From contig JAPLKS010000014.1 in the NCBI GenBank assembly GCA_026387915.1, positions 186,001 to 250,000 on the forward strand: a stretch of DNA of 64,000 bases, read 5' to 3'. Position 1 is the stretch's first letter, and every line of letters begins with the position of its first letter. Position numbers and translations under genes: made by a program. This document shows positions 8,808 to 17,932 of the stretch, piece by piece. The notes below the pieces were generated by a model that did no database searches, had not been told where the DNA came from, and saw only the letters and a program-made list of their open reading frames with translations. Source of the DNA: Gemmatimonadota bacterium (GTDB taxonomy: Bacteria > Gemmatimonadota > Gemmatimonadetes > Gemmatimonadales > Gemmatimonadaceae).

Positions 8808-9250
8808 TGTCTATGTCCGCAGGCGGCGACGCGGGGCTGACCAACGAGCCCAACGTCACTCCAATGATCGACGTGCTCCTCGTACTGCTCATCATTTTCA
8901 TGATGATCATCCCGATGAGCCGGAAGGCGATCGACGTGCAGCTGCCGGACCCGACGCCCGCTGTGGCGCCGGCCAACTCGGTGTCGAATCAGATCGTCCT
9001 CGAAGTGTTGCCCGGCGCCACCGGCGCCGAGTATGCCGTCAATCGTGAAAAGGTGGCGGCTGACAAGCTGCAGTCACGGTTGAAGGACATTTACGATCCG
9101 CGCCCTGAGAAGATCATTTTCATCAAGGGCGATCCCGAGGTGACGTTCCAAGACGTGATCTTCGCGATGGATGCCGCGCGTGGCGGCGGCGTGAAGGTTA
9201 TTGGTGCGGCTCCCAAGGACGCGGCAAAGGACGCTGGCAAGAAGAAATAG
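8807..9250 (+). CDS. exbD: ExbD/TolR family protein, second copy
   Basis: A 147-residue paralogue of the preceding gene, with the same NVTPMIDVLLVLLIIF helix and conserved Asp but a divergent periplasmic part (about 50-147). Tandem exbD genes are known in several phyla; the products may form heterodimers in the ExbB pore (inference). A perfect hairpin follows 23 nt after the stop. Confidence 0.92.
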   Translation: MSMSAGGDAGLTNEPNVTPMIDVLLVLLIIFMMIIPMSRKAIDVQLPDPTPAVAPANSVSNQIVLEVLPGATGAEYAVNREKVAADKLQSRLKDIYDPRPEKIIFIKGDPEVTFQDVIFAMDAARGGGVKVIGAAPKDAAKDAGKKK

Positions 9251-9273
9251 CGCAGCATCCGTATTTTTTGACG

Positions 9274-9305
9274 CGGCGGGCGAACCTTTTTGGGTTCGCC
9301 CGCCG
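9274..9305 (+). terminator. Perfect 13-bp hairpin after the exbD pair
   Basis: CGGCGGGCGAACC pairs exactly with GGTTCGCCCGCCG around a TTTTTG loop. It ends 18 nt before the next start. There is no T-run after it on the plus strand, so it may attenuate transcription rather than end it. Confidence 0.55.
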
Positions 9306-9323
9306 TATCATTATCTGACCCTC

Positions 9324-10139
9324 ATGACCGAAACCTCTACTCCCGCTCGACGGCCCTACCGGCCGTACCGGCCGCCCGTCGGCATTCCGCTGCCGCGCGA
9401 AAATCGCGCCGGCAGCGCCGTGGCGTCGCTGTTTTTTCACCTGATGATCATCTTCCTGCTCATCGGCCCCTTCTGGGTGCACGAACTGCTCGTCCCTGAG
9501 GAACATGGGGCTGGCGGGGCGGGGCCACGCGGTGGCGGTGGTGGCGGCAATGGCGGCACCGGTGGCGTGGTGCAGGAACGCGTCCGTTACATGCAGGTCG
9601 CGCCGCCTCCGCCGCAGCCAACCGCTGTGCCGGTGCCAGTGGTTCCGCCCCCAGTGATCAAACCACCGGAGCCCGAAAAGCCGAAGCCAGAGCCCCCGAA
9701 GGCGCAGCCACAACCCGAGGCGACCAAGGACGCGTCGCTGGTTGCCGGCACCGGGGGCGGAACTGGCCACGACGGCACCGCCGGAACTGGCCCCGGAACC
9801 GGAGGTGGCGTCGGCTCGGGGGTTGGAACCGGGCGCGGGTCAGCCAACGGCCCTGGCACGGGCGGGGGCGACGGGCGCGTGTTCCCACCGCAGCTGGTCC
9901 AGCTTCCGTTGCTCCCGCTCCCAGTGCCGTCCAAGGTGCGTCCGTACCATCTGGTGGCCAAGTTCGAAATCGACGAAAAAGGAAACGCGCGTCTCCTCGA
10001 CTGGAATCCCAGCAAGGATTCCGATTACAACAAGAAGGTCAAGGCGATGCTCGAGGACATGCGCTTTCGCGCCGCCGTGAAGCCAGACGGAACGCCGGTG
10101 AAAGACATTTACTACGTCACCGCGGACGCTCCCGCGTAG
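9324..10139 (+). CDS. TonB/TolA-like protein with Pro- and Gly-rich linker
   Basis: A 271-residue protein. ATG 9324 is preferred to in-frame upstream starts because those would run through the hairpin and the exbD gene. One transmembrane helix (about 32-52) follows a basic N-terminus. Then come a Gly-rich stretch, a Pro/Lys-rich stretch (about 90-135), a second Gly/Thr-rich stretch (about 140-190) and a compact C-terminal domain of about 80 residues (KFEIDEKGNARL) resembling the TonB C-terminal fold. It probably works with the ExbB/ExbD complex as an alternative transducer or a TolA-like span. The long linker would reach across the periplasm. Confidence 0.7.
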   Translation: MTETSTPARRPYRPYRPPVGIPLPRENRAGSAVASLFFHLMIIFLLIGPFWVHELLVPEEHGAGGAGPRGGGGGGNGGTGGVVQERVRYMQVAPPPPQPTAVPVPVVPPPVIKPPEPEKPKPEPPKAQPQPEATKDASLVAGTGGGTGHDGTAGTGPGTGGGVGSGVGTGRGSANGPGTGGGDGRVFPPQLVQLPLLPLPVPSKVRPYHLVAKFEIDEKGNARLLDWNPSKDSDYNKKVKAMLEDMRFRAAVKPDGTPVKDIYYVTADAPA

Positions 10140-10296
10140 CTGACGATTTCTGGATCCGCTGCGGCCTGTTCCGGCGGAGTATTTGTGAATGCCGAGGCCC
10201 CGGCTCAGCGGGTCGAATTGGGCTGTGGCGGTCTGGCCTAACCCGCGCCCGTGCAGTAACTTCCGACGATTATTCCGGAACCTTTTCGGGCACAAA

Positions 10297-11763
10297 ATGA
10301 CCAAGCCTGCAGGCGGTAGCGGCGAGTTCGTCAAGGCCATGACGCTGACCGACGCGACGATGCTCGTCGCGGGGTCGATGGTCGGCTCCGGCATCTTCAT
10401 CGTTTCGGCTGATATCAGTCGAACGTTGGGATCGCCGGGCTGGCTGCTGATTGCCTGGGCACTCACCGCCGTGATCACGGTGCTCGGTGCGCTCGCGTAT
10501 GGCGAGTTGGCGGCGATGTATCCACGCGCCGGCGGGATGTACACCTTCCTCCGCGAATCCATGGGCCCGCTTATGGGCTTTTTGTACGGATGGACGCTGT
10601 TCCTCGTGATTCAGACGGGAACCATCGCGGCCGTCGCCGTCGGGTTCGGCAAGTTCTTGGGTGTGTTGCTCCCCGCCATCTCGCCGGAACGCTTCAGTTG
10701 GTTCCCGCAGGCGAACATCACGGTCGGCGGATCAACGGTTGAACTCGGTCTTTCCACACAGCGCCTGATGGCGTTGGCTTCCATCTGGGTGCTGACGTGG
10801 ATTAATCTGCGCGGCGTGAAGCAGGGGAAGATGGTGCAGACGACGCTCACGTTTGTCAAAACGGCGTCGTTGGCGTTGCTGGTGCTTCTGGCCGTCACCA
10901 TCGGCCGGAACAGCGAAGCGATCGCCGCCAACTTTGGCCCTGGCAAGTGGTTCGCTGGGACGCCGGCCTGGAGCGCGCTCTTCGTCGTGACGTTCGGCTC
11001 GGCGCTCACGGGCTCGCTGTTCTCCGCCGATTCGTGGCATAGCCCGACGTTCGCCGCCGCTGAGGTGCAGAATCCGCAGCGCAACCTCCCGCTCGCGATG
11101 CTGTTGGGAACGGGCATGGTCATGTTGCTCTACGTGCTCACCAATGTTGGGTATTTGAGCGTCCTGCCCATTCATGGTGTGGCCGATGGTGCCACGGTCA
11201 TGGCGCGCGGCATCGACCACGCGTCGCAGGATCGCGTGGCCACGGCGGTCATGGAAAGCATGTTTGGTGTTGGCGGCGGCATGGTGATGGCGGTCGCGAT
11301 TCTCATCTCCACGTTTGGCTGCAACAACGGGCTCATCCTGAGCGGCGCGCGCGTCTATTGGGCGATGGCCAAGGACGGGCTCTTTTTTGCCAAGGCAGGT
11401 GACCTCAGCAAGAATGGCGTGCCGGCCTACGCCCTCGTGTTGCAGTCGGTCTGGTGCAGCATTCTGTGCTTGACGGGCACCTACAACCAGTTGCTGGACT
11501 ATGTGGTGTTTGCGGCGCTGCTCTTCTATGCGTTGACCACGATCGGCTTGTTTATTCTGCGCGTGAAGCGTCCCAATGAAGCGCGACCGTACAAGGCCAT
11601 CGGCTATCCAGTGCTGCCGGCGCTCTACATCCTGCTGGCGTCCGGCGTGGCGGTGACGTTGCTCATGGCCGACAAGACGCGCCTGCAGTCGCTGGCGGGG
11701 CTCGCGATCGTATTGCTCGGCGTCCCCGTGTACCTGTTGTGGCGGAAACCCTCCGCCGTGTAG
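10297..11763 (+). CDS. APC-family amino-acid permease
   Basis: A 488-residue integral membrane protein with about 12 predicted helices. The N-terminal GSMVGSGIFIVSADI segment is the APC unwound-helix 1 motif. ATG 10297 is chosen because homologues start shortly before MTLTDATMLVAGSMVG; an upstream in-frame ATG (10189) would add a 36-residue Arg/Pro-rich tail unlike this family. It imports or exchanges amino acids; the substrate is not identifiable. The 157 nt before it contain no gene. Confidence 0.85.
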   Translation: MTKPAGGSGEFVKAMTLTDATMLVAGSMVGSGIFIVSADISRTLGSPGWLLIAWALTAVITVLGALAYGELAAMYPRAGGMYTFLRESMGPLMGFLYGWTLFLVIQTGTIAAVAVGFGKFLGVLLPAISPERFSWFPQANITVGGSTVELGLSTQRLMALASIWVLTWINLRGVKQGKMVQTTLTFVKTASLALLVLLAVTIGRNSEAIAANFGPGKWFAGTPAWSALFVVTFGSALTGSLFSADSWHSPTFAAAEVQNPQRNLPLAMLLGTGMVMLLYVLTNVGYLSVLPIHGVADGATVMARGIDHASQDRVATAVMESMFGVGGGMVMAVAILISTFGCNNGLILSGARVYWAMAKDGLFFAKAGDLSKNGVPAYALVLQSVWCSILCLTGTYNQLLDYVVFAALLFYALTTIGLFILRVKRPNEARPYKAIGYPVLPALYILLASGVAVTLLMADKTRLQSLAGLAIVLLGVPVYLLWRKPSAV

Positions 11764-11830
11764 TTCTGTCCCGCGGGCGGGCGCATTGTGCGCTCGTCGG
11801 CATTGTTGAATCCCCTTACTGCCTCATGTA

Positions 11831-14011
11831 ATGCCTTCGCAGTCAACCTTGCTGATGATCATTCTGGGCGTGTCGGTCGGCGCCCTCGTGTTCGCCGTCG
11901 GGCTCGCGCGCTGGGTGCTCGCGCGTAGCACCGGCACGCCGGAGATGCGGAAGATCTCCGATGCCATCCAGACGGGCGCCGAAGCCTATCTACGGCGCCA
12001 GAACAAGACCATCGCGATGCTCGCGGTGCTGGTGGCCGCCGTCCTCGCCATCGGCTACGGCGTGCTTCGTTCGCACGTCGAATCCGATCCGGTGAGTGAC
12101 CCGAAAGTCTTCGCGGTCTTCATCACCCTCTCCTTCCTCTTGGGCGCGCTGAGCTCCGGCATTGCGGGCTACATGGGAATGTGGGTGTCGATCCGCACGA
12201 ACATTCGTGTGGCCGCTGCGGCGACCACGTCGCTGAACGCGGCGCTGCAGACGGCGCTGCGCGGCGGTGCGGTGTCGGGGCTCTTCACCGTCTCGATGTC
12301 ACTGCTCGGCGTGGGCGGACTGTTTGCCATCCTGACGTTCTTTGCGCCGGCTGGCACGGACGTCTCGGTGTGGGCGACCAAAATTCCGTTCCTCATCGTC
12401 GGCTACGGTTTCGGCGCGTCGTTCGTTGCGCTGTTCGCACAGCTGGGTGGCGGCATCTACACCAAGGCCGCTGACGTCGGCGCGGACCTCGTGGGCAAGG
12501 TCGAAGCCGGCATTCCGGAAGACGATCCGCGCAATCCGGCGGTGATCGCCGATCTCGTGGGCGACAACGTCGGCGATTGTGCCGGCCGCGGCGCCGACCT
12601 GTTCGAGAGCACCGCTGCCGAAAACATCGGCGCGATGATTCTTGGCGTGCTGCTGTTCAAGTCGTTCGGCGTGGCGGGCATCCTGTTCCCGCTCGTCATT
12701 GGGTCGCTCGGCCTCGTGGCGTCGATCATCGGCGTGATGTCGGTGAGCACCACCGAAGACGCGGATCCGATGGCTGCGCTGAACCGTGGCTACTACATCA
12801 CGGCGGCACTGGTGAGTGTGGCGATCTTCTTCGCCTGCAAGTGGCTGCTCGTGACGCCCGACGCACCCGATGCGTGGTGGCACTACTTCATCTGCGCGAT
12901 GATCGGCGTGGCCACGTCGATCGCCTTTGTGTTCATCACGCAGTACTACACGGAATACCGCTATCGCCCGGTGCTCTCGATTGCCGAGGCCTCGCAGACC
13001 GGTCCGGCGACGAACATCATCATGGGCTTGTCGGTGGGCATGGAGTCCACGGTGTTGCCGGTGTTCACGATTGCGATTGCGCTCGTGTCGAGCTTCATGG
13101 TGGGCCGCGCAAGTGGCATCATGATCGACGGCGTGGCTGCCGGTGGCCTGTTCGGCACCGCCGTGGCCACGATGGGCATGCTTGGCACCGCCGGCTACAT
13201 CTTGGCGATGGACGTGTTCGGCCCGATCACCGACAATGCCGGCGGCATCGTCGAAATGTCGAAGCAGCCGCCTGAGATTCGTGACAAGACGGACCGACTC
13301 GACTCGGTGGGCAACACCACGAAGGCGTTGACGAAGGGCTACGCGATTGGTTCGGCCGCACTGGCCGCCTTCCTGCTCTTTTCGGCGTACCTCGACGAAG
13401 TCAAGAACTACACGGGGCAGCCGCTGCATGTTGACCTGAGCAAGCCGCAGGTGTTTGTGAGCGCGCTCATCGGCGGCATGTTGGTGTTCTGGTTCTCATC
13501 GCTCGCGATGACGGCGGTGAGCAAGGCCGCGCAGAGCGTGATCACGGAAGTGCGTCGTCAGTTCAAGGAACGCCCGGGCATCATGCTGGGCACCGAAGAG
13601 CCGGATTATGCCGCGTGCGTGGACATCGTGACGGTGGGCGCCCTCAAGGCGATGGTGTTGCCTGGCTTCCTCGTGCTGGCGTTCCCCATCGGCGTGGGCT
13701 TGATCTTCAAGTTCCTCGGCGGACCGACGGAGCATCTTGGCGCTGAAGCGGTCGCCGGCTTCCTGATGATTGCGACGGTGGTTGGCATTTTGATGGCCGG
13801 CTTCCTGAACAACGGTGGCGGCGCGTGGGACAATGCCAAGAAGTACATCGAGACCGGCGTGTACGGCGGCAAGAAGTCCGACGCCCACAAGGCGGCGGTC
13901 GTCGGCGACACGGTTGGCGATCCGTTCAAGGATACCGCCGGGCCGTCGCTGCACGTGCTCATCAAGCTGCTCTCGACCATCACCCTCGTTCTCGCCCCGC
14001 TGTTCATTTGA
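11831..14011 (+). CDS. hppA: K+-independent H+-translocating membrane pyrophosphatase
   Basis: A 726-residue integral membrane protein of about 16 helices. The PPi-binding motifs GADLVGKVEAGIPEDDP and GDNVGDCAGRGADLFES are intact, with a C-terminal VVGDTVGDPFKDTAGP motif. It hydrolyses pyrophosphate while pumping ions across the inner membrane. The residue separating the two subclasses is Lys498 in GNTTKALTKG; K+-dependent enzymes carry Ala there. This points to a K+-independent proton pump. It is flanked by two amino-acid permeases. A perfect inverted repeat follows its stop. Confidence 0.95.
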   Translation: MPSQSTLLMIILGVSVGALVFAVGLARWVLARSTGTPEMRKISDAIQTGAEAYLRRQNKTIAMLAVLVAAVLAIGYGVLRSHVESDPVSDPKVFAVFITLSFLLGALSSGIAGYMGMWVSIRTNIRVAAAATTSLNAALQTALRGGAVSGLFTVSMSLLGVGGLFAILTFFAPAGTDVSVWATKIPFLIVGYGFGASFVALFAQLGGGIYTKAADVGADLVGKVEAGIPEDDPRNPAVIADLVGDNVGDCAGRGADLFESTAAENIGAMILGVLLFKSFGVAGILFPLVIGSLGLVASIIGVMSVSTTEDADPMAALNRGYYITAALVSVAIFFACKWLLVTPDAPDAWWHYFICAMIGVATSIAFVFITQYYTEYRYRPVLSIAEASQTGPATNIIMGLSVGMESTVLPVFTIAIALVSSFMVGRASGIMIDGVAAGGLFGTAVATMGMLGTAGYILAMDVFGPITDNAGGIVEMSKQPPEIRDKTDRLDSVGNTTKALTKGYAIGSAALAAFLLFSAYLDEVKNYTGQPLHVDLSKPQVFVSALIGGMLVFWFSSLAMTAVSKAAQSVITEVRRQFKERPGIMLGTEEPDYAACVDIVTVGALKAMVLPGFLVLAFPIGVGLIFKFLGGPTEHLGAEAVAGFLMIATVVGILMAGFLNNGGGAWDNAKKYIETGVYGGKKSDAHKAAVVGDTVGDPFKDTAGPSLHVLIKLLSTITLVLAPLFI

Positions 14012-14045
14012 ACGGCAACAGCGAGTAGGCCGTAGACCGTATACC

Positions 14046-14088
14046 GTAGACCGTTCACGTAGCCAGCAGTTCTACGTGAACGGTCTAC
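14046..14088. terminator. 17-bp perfect inverted repeat downstream of hppA
   Basis: GTAGACCGTTCACGTAG and its exact complement flank the loop CCAGCAGTT. Just upstream, CCGTAGACCGT occurs twice as a direct repeat (about 14029-14055), and CTGTCTAC follows. There is no T-run, so this may be a dispersed repeat element rather than, or as well as, a terminator of hppA. Confidence 0.6.
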
Positions 14089-14147
14089 TGTCTACCAGGC
14101 ACCGCCTCCTGCTGTTGGAGTAGCCCTCACAACCGGCTCTGCACCGC

Positions 14148-15650
14148 ATGCGATCTCTCTTCAAGCGCAAGCCCATCGCCGAGATGGTGGCCGACACCGA
14201 GCATTCGGGGTTGCGCCGTACGATGGGGACCGTCGATTTGGTGATGTTGTCCATCGGCGCGGTGATCGGGGCGGGCATTTTCTCATCGATTGGCACGGCG
14301 GCGGCGGGGCAACTCGCCGCCGATGGTACCACCGTCGTGCGGTATGGCGCCGGTCCGGCGCTGGTCGTCTCGTTCGTGTTGTTGGGCGCCGTCTGTGCGC
14401 TGGCCGCGCTCTGCTACGCCGAACTCGCCGCCATGATTCCGCAGGCGGGTAGTGCCTATGCCTACTCGTACGCGACCCTCGGCGAGCTGGTGGCGTGGAT
14501 CATTGGCTGGGATCTGATTCTCGAGTACGCGGTCGGGAATGTGGCGGTCGCCATTAGTTGGAGCGGCTATTTCGTCTCACTCCTTTCTGGGATTGGGGTG
14601 AATCTCCCCGAGTGGATGGTGCACGGTTACCGCGAGGTGATCCTCGCGCCACCCGACTCGCCGCTCCGCGCCCTCGTGCAGAGCGCACCGCATATCGGTG
14701 GCACGCCGGTGCTACTGAACGTGCCCGCGTTTGTGATTGTCGGACTCATTACGTGGTTGTTGGTGATTGGCGTGCGCGAAAGTACGCGGGTCAATAACGT
14801 GATGGTTGGCGTGAAGCTCGCGGTATTGGCGCTCTTTGTGATTGTTGGCGTGCAGCACATCGACACCGCGAACTACCATCCGTTTGCGCCCAACGGATTC
14901 CGCGGCATCCATCAGGGTGCGGCGATTGTGTTCTTTGCGTACATCGGGTTTGACGCCATTTCCACCGCGGCGGAAGAGACCAAGGATCCGCAGCGCACCA
15001 TGCCGCGCGGAATCCTGATGGGGTTGCTCGTCTGTACCATCATCTACATCGTCGTGGGTGCGGTGGCGACGGGGTTGGTGCCGTATCAGCAGCTGCTTGC
15101 CAACGACCCGTTGTCGGAAGCGTTCAACCGCGCGGGTTTGCAGCGCTTTTCGTGGATTATTTCGCTCGGTGCCGTGGTGTCGATGAGCGCCGTGTTGTTG
15201 GTGTTTCAGTACGGTCAGCCGCGCATCTTCATGGCGATGGCGCGCGATGGCCTGTTGCCGCGGTTTGCCGCCAAGATTCACCCCAAGTTCCGCACGCCGC
15301 ACATCACCACGATGATCACCGGCGCGTTCGTGGCCACGTGGGCGCTGATCGGTGATGCGGGCGAGACGTACGATCTCACCAACATTGGAACGCTGTTCGC
15401 CTTTGTGCTGGTCTGCATCGGCGTGCTGGTGCTACGGAAGACGGATCCCGATCGCCCGCGCCCGTTCCGCGTGAAGTTCGTGTGGCCGGTGGCGTTGGGC
15501 GGTGCCGCCGCGTGCGTTTTTGTTATGCGCGGTTTGCCGCCGGTGGCGTGGGAGCGGTTTGGATGGTGGCTAGTGATTGGTCTCGTGCTGTACTTCGCGT
15601 ACGGATACAGAAACTCCACGCTTCGCAGCGGCTCGCCGCAACGGTCATGA
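14148..15650 (+). CDS. APC-family cationic/neutral amino-acid permease
   Basis: A 500-residue membrane protein with about 12-14 helices. The IGAVIGAGIFSSIG motif near the N-terminus and the YAYSYATLGELVAWIIGWDLILEY region resemble the CAT/YhdG-type branch of the APC superfamily. Its stop overlaps the ATG of the next transporter by 4 nt (ATGA), so both are probably made from one transcript. Substrate unknown. Confidence 0.87.
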   Translation: MRSLFKRKPIAEMVADTEHSGLRRTMGTVDLVMLSIGAVIGAGIFSSIGTAAAGQLAADGTTVVRYGAGPALVVSFVLLGAVCALAALCYAELAAMIPQAGSAYAYSYATLGELVAWIIGWDLILEYAVGNVAVAISWSGYFVSLLSGIGVNLPEWMVHGYREVILAPPDSPLRALVQSAPHIGGTPVLLNVPAFVIVGLITWLLVIGVRESTRVNNVMVGVKLAVLALFVIVGVQHIDTANYHPFAPNGFRGIHQGAAIVFFAYIGFDAISTAAEETKDPQRTMPRGILMGLLVCTIIYIVVGAVATGLVPYQQLLANDPLSEAFNRAGLQRFSWIISLGAVVSMSAVLLVFQYGQPRIFMAMARDGLLPRFAAKIHPKFRTPHITTMITGAFVATWALIGDAGETYDLTNIGTLFAFVLVCIGVLVLRKTDPDRPRPFRVKFVWPVALGGAAACVFVMRGLPPVAWERFGWWLVIGLVLYFAYGYRNSTLRSGSPQRS

Positions 15651-16903
15651 CTAAACCGCGCATTAGTGCCACGCAGTGGATCGCGATCTCGATGGTCCTG
15701 GGCATCGCCCTCGGCTACTTCCTTCCGGCTGCCGACCATCCGACCGTCGCGATGGTCGAGAAGGCGACGTCATCGGTGTTCCTCCGCATGATCAAGTCGC
15801 TCATTGTGCCACTGCTCTTTAGCACGCTCGTGGTCGGGATTGCGGGACATGGCGACGACATGAAGAAAGTCGGGCGCCTCGCATTCCGGTCCATTCTCTA
15901 CTTTGAAGTGGTCACGACGCTGGCGCTCGTGGTAGGCCTGTTGGCGGTGAACATCATTAAGCCAGGTGTTGGCGTAAATCTCGCGGCGGCGACAGCCGAT
16001 AAGGGCGCGGAGTTCGCGAAGACTGAAGTGTCGTTTGCGGGCGTGATCGAGCACATGGTGCCGCAGAGTTTCTTTGAGGCGGCCACGCACAACGAAGTGC
16101 TGCAGATCGTCTTCTTCTCCATTCTGTTCGCCGTGGGCCTCTCCCGCGTGCAGGGGAAGCCGAAGCAGGTGATGCTCGACTTCTGCGAATCGCTGTCCGA
16201 GGTGATGTTCAAGTTCGTCGGTATTGTGATGGCCTTCGCGCCGTTTGGTATTGGTGCGGCCATTGCGACGACCGTCGGGGCGAGTGGGCTGGGCGTGCTC
16301 AAGAACCTGTTTATTCTCGTCGGTACGCTGTACGGGGCCCTCATCGTATTTGTGCTCTGCGTGCTGCTTCCCATCGCGCTGCTGGCGCGGATTCCGCTCC
16401 GCGCCTTCTGGAGCCAGGTGCGGGAGCCGTGGCTGATCGCATTCTCCACGGCCTCGAGCGAGGCCGCTCTGCCGCGCGCCATGCAGGCATTGGAGAAGTT
16501 CGGCCTGCCCAAGCGCATTATCGCCTTTGTGCTTCCCACGGGCTATTCGTTCAACTTGGACGGCTCGACGCTCTATTTGGCAGTCGCGAGCATCTTCGCC
16601 GCGCAGGCCGGCGGCATCGACATGCCCATTGGGAGCCAGCTGTTGATGATGCTGACGCTCATGCTCACGTCGAAGGGCGTCGCGGCGGTGCCACGTGCGT
16701 CGCTCGTCATTCTGTCCGGCGCGCTGGCGATGTTTGGCCTTCCGCTCCAGGCGGTTGCGGTGATTCTCGGCGTGGACGCGCTGATGGATATGGCGCGAAC
16801 GTCGATCAACCTCCTTGGCAACTGCCTCGCGACGGCCGTGATGGCGCGTTGGGAAGGGGAGTTCCCCGAGCACCCGGTGTCGGCGAGCGGCGAGATCGGC
16901 TAA
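15647..16903 (+). CDS. Dicarboxylate/amino acid:cation symporter (DAACS)
   Basis: A 418-residue protein. ATG 15647 overlaps the upstream stop; in-frame upstream starts would lie within the permease gene. Family motifs are clear: STASSEAALPRAM (hairpin 1), VLPTGYSFNLDGSTLY, and MARTSINLLGN in the last core helix. Members import glutamate/aspartate or C4-dicarboxylates using Na+ or H+. aspA, about 19 kb away, would interconvert aspartate and fumarate, but no direct link is shown. A long hairpin follows. Confidence 0.9.
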   Translation: MTKPRISATQWIAISMVLGIALGYFLPAADHPTVAMVEKATSSVFLRMIKSLIVPLLFSTLVVGIAGHGDDMKKVGRLAFRSILYFEVVTTLALVVGLLAVNIIKPGVGVNLAAATADKGAEFAKTEVSFAGVIEHMVPQSFFEAATHNEVLQIVFFSILFAVGLSRVQGKPKQVMLDFCESLSEVMFKFVGIVMAFAPFGIGAAIATTVGASGLGVLKNLFILVGTLYGALIVFVLCVLLPIALLARIPLRAFWSQVREPWLIAFSTASSEAALPRAMQALEKFGLPKRIIAFVLPTGYSFNLDGSTLYLAVASIFAAQAGGIDMPIGSQLLMMLTLMLTSKGVAAVPRASLVILSGALAMFGLPLQAVAVILGVDALMDMARTSINLLGNCLATAVMARWEGEFPEHPVSASGEIG

Positions 16904-16946
16904 GGCGTTTAGCGGGGGCTACGGCCTCCGCGGCGCAGGAGAAACG

Positions 16947-16986
16947 AGCGGTTGGTGCACGCGACATGTCGCGCGCACCAACCGCT
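16947..16986. terminator. 40-nt hairpin between convergent genes
   Basis: AGCGGTTGGTGC pairs with GCACCAACCGCT; inside, CGCGACATGTCGCG is itself a perfect palindrome, leaving a single A/C mismatch. It sits between the plus-strand symporter and the minus-strand kinase and could stop both. Confidence 0.7.
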
Positions 16987-16995
16987 TCTCGCTGC

Positions 16996-17922
16996 TTAGG
17001 CGCGGGCCAGCATTGCCAGCGCGTCGCGCACGGCGCCACGCACGGGGACCACGTCATCGGCGCGGAGCTGGGTGCCTGGCACGGCGGACTTGAGTCGCAG
17101 CTCCACCAGTTTGCGGAGGTAGCTGCCGCGGCGCATCAGGCCGCCCGCGAGCGCCACTGGGGTCGCGGCGCGCTCGTCCACAAACAGTTGGCGTGACAGC
17201 GTGCGGATGTGCAGCACGAGTTCCTCAGCGGCGAGTGCGCACAGCGAGTTCGCGCGCAGATCGCCGTTCGCGGCACACTGCATCACCGGAGCCGTGAGCG
17301 TCGCCAAATCGGCTGGCGTCGCTTTCGCAGCCCACGCCACGAGTTCGTCGGGCTGCTCGAACTGTAAATGCGTCAGGATCACGCCGAGGAGCGCGGTACT
17401 CGGCTCGCGCTCATCGGACGCACCGGTGACCACGCTCAGCGCGCGTCGCCCAATCCATGACCCGCTGCCTTCATCGCCGCAAACAGGCCCCCAGCCGCCA
17501 CAGCGGGCCATCTTGCCCCCCGGTGCGCGTCCATAGGCCACGGATCCCGTGCCAGCGATCAGCAGGATGCCAGAGTCGTCGCCAAAGGCGTCGGCAAAGG
17601 CAATCATTGCATCGGGGAGGACCACGAGGTCTTCGGCCAGATTCCGGCGCGTCATTTCCGCCAGAAAGGCGGAATACTCGGCGTCGCGGCCTACGCCGGC
17701 CACACCAATGCAGAGTGCAGCAGGCGTTTCATCAGACTTGCCCGCCTGATCCAGTGCCGCCACGATCAATTCTTCGATGACGTCGGCTGACTGCTCGGCG
17801 CCGCCGGGGCGTACGGCGCTAGCCGAACCCGTGATCGAGGCGAGCTCCACACCGGCATTATCCGCGACAACCACCGTGGTCTTGGTGCCGCCGCCATCCA
17901 CTCCAATTACAAATGAACTCAT
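16996..17922 (-). CDS. BadF/BadG-type ATPase, probable N-acetylhexosamine kinase
   Basis: A 308-residue protein of the sugar kinase/actin fold. The phosphate-1 motif is GVDGGGTKT at the N-terminus; IAGTGSVAYG and CGDEGSGSWIG are the phosphate-2 and adenosine regions. Homologues include eukaryotic NAGK and bacterial MurNAc/GlcNAc kinases. It starts 10 nt after the symporter stop and is the third gene of the minus-strand operon, so phosphorylation of an amino sugar brought in by that symporter is the likely job. GlcNAc versus MurNAc cannot be told from the sequence. Confidence 0.82.
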   Translation of the reverse strand: MSSFVIGVDGGGTKTTVVVADNAGVELASITGSASAVRPGGAEQSADVIEELIVAALDQAGKSDETPAALCIGVAGVGRDAEYSAFLAEMTRRNLAEDLVVLPDAMIAFADAFGDDSGILLIAGTGSVAYGRAPGGKMARCGGWGPVCGDEGSGSWIGRRALSVVTGASDEREPSTALLGVILTHLQFEQPDELVAWAAKATPADLATLTAPVMQCAANGDLRANSLCALAAEELVLHIRTLSRQLFVDERAATPVALAGGLMRRGSYLRKLVELRLKSAVPGTQLRADDVVPVRGAVRDALAMLARA

Positions 17923-17932
17923 AGTCGGAAAA

